NCBI GenBank assembly: GCA_022013205.1 | Contig: JAKLQT010000004.1 | Location: 1-6,341, forward strand | DNA length: 6,341 bases | Source: Candidatus Omnitrophota bacterium | Lineage (GTDB): Bacteria > Omnitrophota > Gorgyraeia > B26-G9 | Direction of reading: 5' to 3' | Part shown: piece after piece, positions 5,937-6,341 of the stretch | Position numbering within the stretch: the stretch's first letter is position 1 | How the letters are laid out: every line of letters starts with the position of its first letter | Notes under the pieces: generated by a model | Database searches by the model: none | What the model saw: the letters and a program-made list of their open reading frames with translations, nothing else | What the model was told of the DNA's origin: nothing | Position numbers and translations under genes: made by a program

Positions 5937-6341
5937 ATGCTTTCCTTTAATTTAAACAATATGAAGCCGGTGATTATTACAACTCTGGTCGTATGCTTGA
6001 TATTGAACCTTGTTTCTCTTTCTTATATTCAAGACGGTTACGCGGATTCATTTCTTAAGGCCAGGGTGGAGACGGTCAGCGGGCCGCAGATGAGCGGGCT
6101 GGAACAGGTTAAGCAGGTGCTGCGGAACCTGAAGGTGCCGAAGGATATCGGATTTATCAAGGAAGTGCACGTGCCGCAGAACCCGGCGCAGGAGATGATC
6201 ATCAACATCCAGGACCTGCATTGTAATTACCCTGCGCAGAAAAACATCGCGAAGATACTGGATCACCTGTGCACGACGTACGGGATAAGGCTGATCAGCG
6301 TGGAAGGCGGCAGCGGGAAGATCGACACGACGTTTTACAAG
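5937..6341 (+). CDS. Second secreted IQDxH-family protein, N-terminal part only
   Basis: The 135 visible codons run in frame off the right edge. The ATG at 5937 was chosen because GAGAGG (5926-5931) lies 5 bases upstream; Met9 (5961) is less well supported. Residues 1-36 are a Sec signal, with hydrophobic core PVIITTLVVCLILNLVSLSY and likely cleavage after G-Y-A (36). The mature part has IINIQDLHCNYPAQ (88-101) and ISVEGGSGK (120-128). Aligned over 42 residues with the gene at 1894, 22 are identical, including D93, H95, N97, Y98, E123 and G124, so the two are paralogues with similar inferred function. The late GGFH motif cannot be checked here. Codon use is odd: by hand count, third positions are G or C in about 16 of 39 signal-peptide codons but 79 of the next 96, unlike the neighbouring genes. 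This could mean a signal peptide joined to a transferred or differently evolved body. Confidence 0.88.
   Translation, partial: MLSFNLNNMKPVIITTLVVCLILNLVSLSYIQDGYADSFLKARVETVSGPQMSGLEQVKQVLRNLKVPKDIGFIKEVHVPQNPAQEMIINIQDLHCNYPAQKNIAKILDHLCTTYGIRLISVEGGSGKIDTTFYK

Noticed and set aside
1..6341. CRISPR arrays, tRNA or rRNA genes
   Set aside because: I saw no regularly spaced direct repeats, no tRNA-like cloverleaf and no rRNA-like conserved segments on either strand by eye.

Overview
The window looks like part of the genome of an uncultured Gram-negative bacterium, most likely a member of Omnitrophota (formerly candidate phylum OP3). This rests on recognising one protein family and is an inference. 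Two genes carry the motif IQD-x-H-x-N-Y-x-A-Q followed about 30 residues later by (I/V)-E-G. I remember this as a family of secreted proteins repeated many times in Omnitrophota genomes. All supported genes lie on the + strand, all use TAA stops, and the three visible N-termini are Sec-type signal peptides. Base composition is moderate, with sharp local changes in third-position GC.

Layout. Positions 1-1387 hold the 3' end of a large gene of unknown function whose start lies upstream of the window. It is followed by a possible degenerate copy of its own last 16 codons (1387-1434) and a strong intrinsic terminator (1468-1508). The 506-base gap 1388-1893 also holds a 114-bp element with imperfect terminal inverted repeats (1563-1676), a run of short hairpins (1688-1788) and a near-consensus sigma-70 promoter (1814-1842). 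Positions 1894-3498 encode a complete secreted protein of the IQDxH family, 534 residues. A second good promoter (3610-3638) lies at 3499-3731. It drives a 640- or 622-residue secreted protein of unknown function (3732-5654) with two in-frame starts, each with its own Shine-Dalgarno sequence. The 282-base gap 5655-5936 has a GC-rich hairpin (5803-5843) and a short stretch resembling the 3' flank of the first gene. At 5937 a second IQDxH-family gene starts and runs off the right edge.

How the genes may work together. Each gene seems to be its own transcription unit rather than part of a tight operon, but all with a visible start are exported. The IQDxH proteins have an early Asp/His motif, a Glu-Gly motif and, in the complete copy, a late Gly-Gly-Phe-His motif. 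This layout recalls the TIKI/TraB/ChaN/EreA group of putative metal-dependent hydrolases, though the match is by eye only. The other two proteins cannot be assigned a function. The most interesting reading is a locus of lineage-specific exported proteins evolving by duplication and mosaic assembly. Supporting signs are two paralogues around an unrelated secreted gene, a duplicated gene tail, similar 3' flanks and abrupt codon-use steps inside two genes.
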